In this document: positions 4,806 to 5,362 of the stretch, in pieces | Numbering within the stretch: the first letter of the stretch is position 1 | How the letters are laid out: every line of letters starts with the position of its first letter | Assembly: GCA_945835085.1 (NCBI GenBank) | Contig: CAMAIG010000141.1 | Span: 1-5,362, forward strand | Source of the DNA: an uncultured Ruminococcus sp. | GTDB taxonomy: Bacteria; Bacillota; Clostridia; Oscillospirales; Ruminococcaceae | Direction of reading: 5' to 3' | Length of the DNA stretch: 5,362 nt | Notes under the pieces: generated by a model | Seen by the model: the letters and a program-made list of their open reading frames with translations, nothing else | What the model was told of the DNA's origin: nothing | The model's database searches: none | Program-made: the position numbers and the translations under genes

Positions 4806-4857
4806 ACTATTTCACTTGTACTATTTCAACAAAACAGGGTACTATTTTTATAAGGGG
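4806..4857 (+). promoter_or_regulatory. Iterated ACTATTT boxes, candidate promoter and ribosome site of the Mor-like pair
   Basis: ACTATTT occurs at 4806, 4820 and 4841, that is 14 and 21 bp apart; the first two copies extend to ACTATTTCA. TTGTAC (4816-4821) and TACTAT (4840-4845) are 18 bp apart and make a candidate promoter, but its start (about 4852) would leave almost no leader before the ribosome site AAGGGG (4852-4857). That site is 10 nt from the GTG at 4868 and only 1 nt from the GTG at 4859, so it supports the former. The repeated boxes could be activator sites. Confidence 0.35.
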
Positions 4858-4867
4858 CGTGAATACT

Positions 4868-5107
4868 GTGAGAAGCACATTTGAGAGCTTCACCGACCTT
4901 GTGGAGATAATCGGTGAAGAAAGTGCCCTCAAGCTGACAAAGGCGGCGGGCGGCGGTTACATATACATTCCAAAGCACGACACGATCACCCGGCAGCAGC
5001 GCAACGAGGAGATAAGGCGTGACTATCACAAAGGCATGACTTATTTTCAGCTGCACATCAAATATGATCTAACCGAACGGCAGATCAGGAAGATAACACA
5101 CCCATGA
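4868..5107 (+). CDS. Mor/C-family transcription activator-like protein
   Basis: From the GTG at 4868 this is a 79-residue protein. It matches the Mor/C family pattern: an N-terminal dimerisation helix (FESFTDLVEIIGEESALKL, 6-24), the Gly-Gly turn with strand (AAGGGYIYIPK, 26-36), then a C-terminal helix-turn-helix (about 45-76, RNEEIRRDYHKGMTYFQLH and LTERQIRKI). Mor and C activate middle and late transcription in Mu; whether this protein activates comparable genes or controls early ones is not visible. The start is chosen from AAGGGG at 4852-4857. The frame stays open back to an ATG at 4691 (138 residues), which overlaps the stop of the 49-codon ORF, but the extra 59 residues lie outside the family domain, and that ATG has no clear ribosome site. 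The stop overlaps the next start (ATGA), so the pair is likely co-translated. Confidence 0.8.
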   Translation: MRSTFESFTDLVEIIGEESALKLTKAAGGGYIYIPKHDTITRQQRNEEIRRDYHKGMTYFQLHIKYDLTERQIRKITHP

Positions 5108-5362
5108 AACAAACCAAGAAGCTGCTGGAGCTTGAAGATCTGATCGGACGGGACAACCTTGATAAGCTGATTGGCGAATACGGCGGCAGGACGTTATATA
5201 TTCCACGGATCAAAAAGCATGATAAGCGAATACCCTATCTGAGAACGCTTCAGTTCATGCAGGGTTATTTTGAGGAAGGTCAGACGATCGAGCAGATCGC
5301 CGCTGAAAATCTGCTGTCAGAGTACCAGCGGGACACCCTGAAACGCTTATCAAGGTACTGTA
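5104..5362 (+). CDS. Second Mor/C-family-like protein (3' end beyond window)
   Basis: The ATG at 5104 overlaps the stop of the first Mor-like gene. AGGAAG (5087-5092) lies 11 nt upstream, so expression probably depends partly on coupling. The 86 codons present contain the same family layout: an N-terminal helix (LLELEDLIGRDNLDKLIGEY), the turn and strand (GGRTLYIPR, 28-36), and a helix-turn-helix-like C-terminal half (LRTLQFMQGYFEEGQTIEQI, then a YQRDTLKRLSRY helix). No stop is reached before the window ends, but most of a family-length protein is already present. Its second half is less canonical than that of its neighbour: the turn before the recognition helix reads ENLLSEYQ. A heterodimer with the upstream protein is an attractive but unproven idea. 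Confidence 0.75.
   Translation, partial: MKQTKKLLELEDLIGRDNLDKLIGEYGGRTLYIPRIKKHDKRIPYLRTLQFMQGYFEEGQTIEQIAAENLLSEYQRDTLKRLSRYC

Noticed and set aside
4859..4867. GTG at 4859 as start of the first Mor-like gene.
   Set aside because: It is only 1 nt from AAGGGG, too close for initiation; the GTG at 4868 has workable spacing.
1..5362. CRISPR arrays, tRNA or rRNA genes, and transposon end (MuA-binding) sites.
   Set aside because: No regularly spaced repeats, cloverleaf or rRNA-like sequence was seen. The element's left end should lie beyond the truncated repressor, outside the window.

Overview
The window looks like the left-hand control and transposition region of a Mu-like transposable prophage (or Mu-derived mobile element) in a Gram-positive host. 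The gene order recalls phage Mu: a leftward repressor, a rightward Ner/Cro-like regulator, a DDE transposase (MuA type), a target-selection AAA+ ATPase (MuB type), and further on a pair of Mor/C-type activator genes. Strong AGGAGG-type ribosome binding sites, consensus sigma-A-like promoters, moderate GC with an AT-rich control region, and GTG starts suggest a Firmicute. A gut Clostridia/Ruminococcus-like host is my guess, not something the sequence proves.

Layout. 1-207 (minus): N-terminal part of an XRE-type repressor, cut by the window edge. 208-362: control region with a near-perfect rightward promoter, a face-to-face leftward promoter, and three spaced operator-like palindromes (TATTG-N5-CAATA). 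363-569: Ner/Cro-like small regulator. 566-2461: MuA-like transposase, with a GTGA overlap to ner. 2458-2757: a 99-residue protein whose first 57 residues are almost identical to the N-terminal DNA-binding domain of the next gene. 2761-3663: MuB-like ATPase. 3664-3833: a possible 30-codon ORF, a 17-bp palindrome with a degenerate second copy, and a -10 box. 3834-4487: a third XRE-type regulator with an unrecognised C-terminal region. 4488-4867: a hairpin, a possible 49-codon ORF, a 45-bp imperfect direct repeat and iterated ACTATTT boxes. 4868-5107 and 5104 to the window end: two overlapping Mor/C-family regulator genes, the second incomplete.

Proposed logic (inference from Mu and from the sites seen). 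The repressor and the Ner-like protein have similar recognition helices and probably compete for the same three operators, setting lysogeny against expression of the ner-transposase-ATPase operon. MuA would cut and join element ends that lie outside the window. MuB would deliver target DNA and stimulate MuA. The later XRE and Mor-like genes would control downstream phage functions.

The most unusual item is the stand-alone copy of the MuB DNA-binding domain, encoded directly between the transposase and MuB. It could be a built-in modulator of target choice or of MuB filament assembly. The 170-bp near-identical direct repeat that carries it should be prone to deletion, so its presence points to a very recent duplication, to gene conversion, or to selection.
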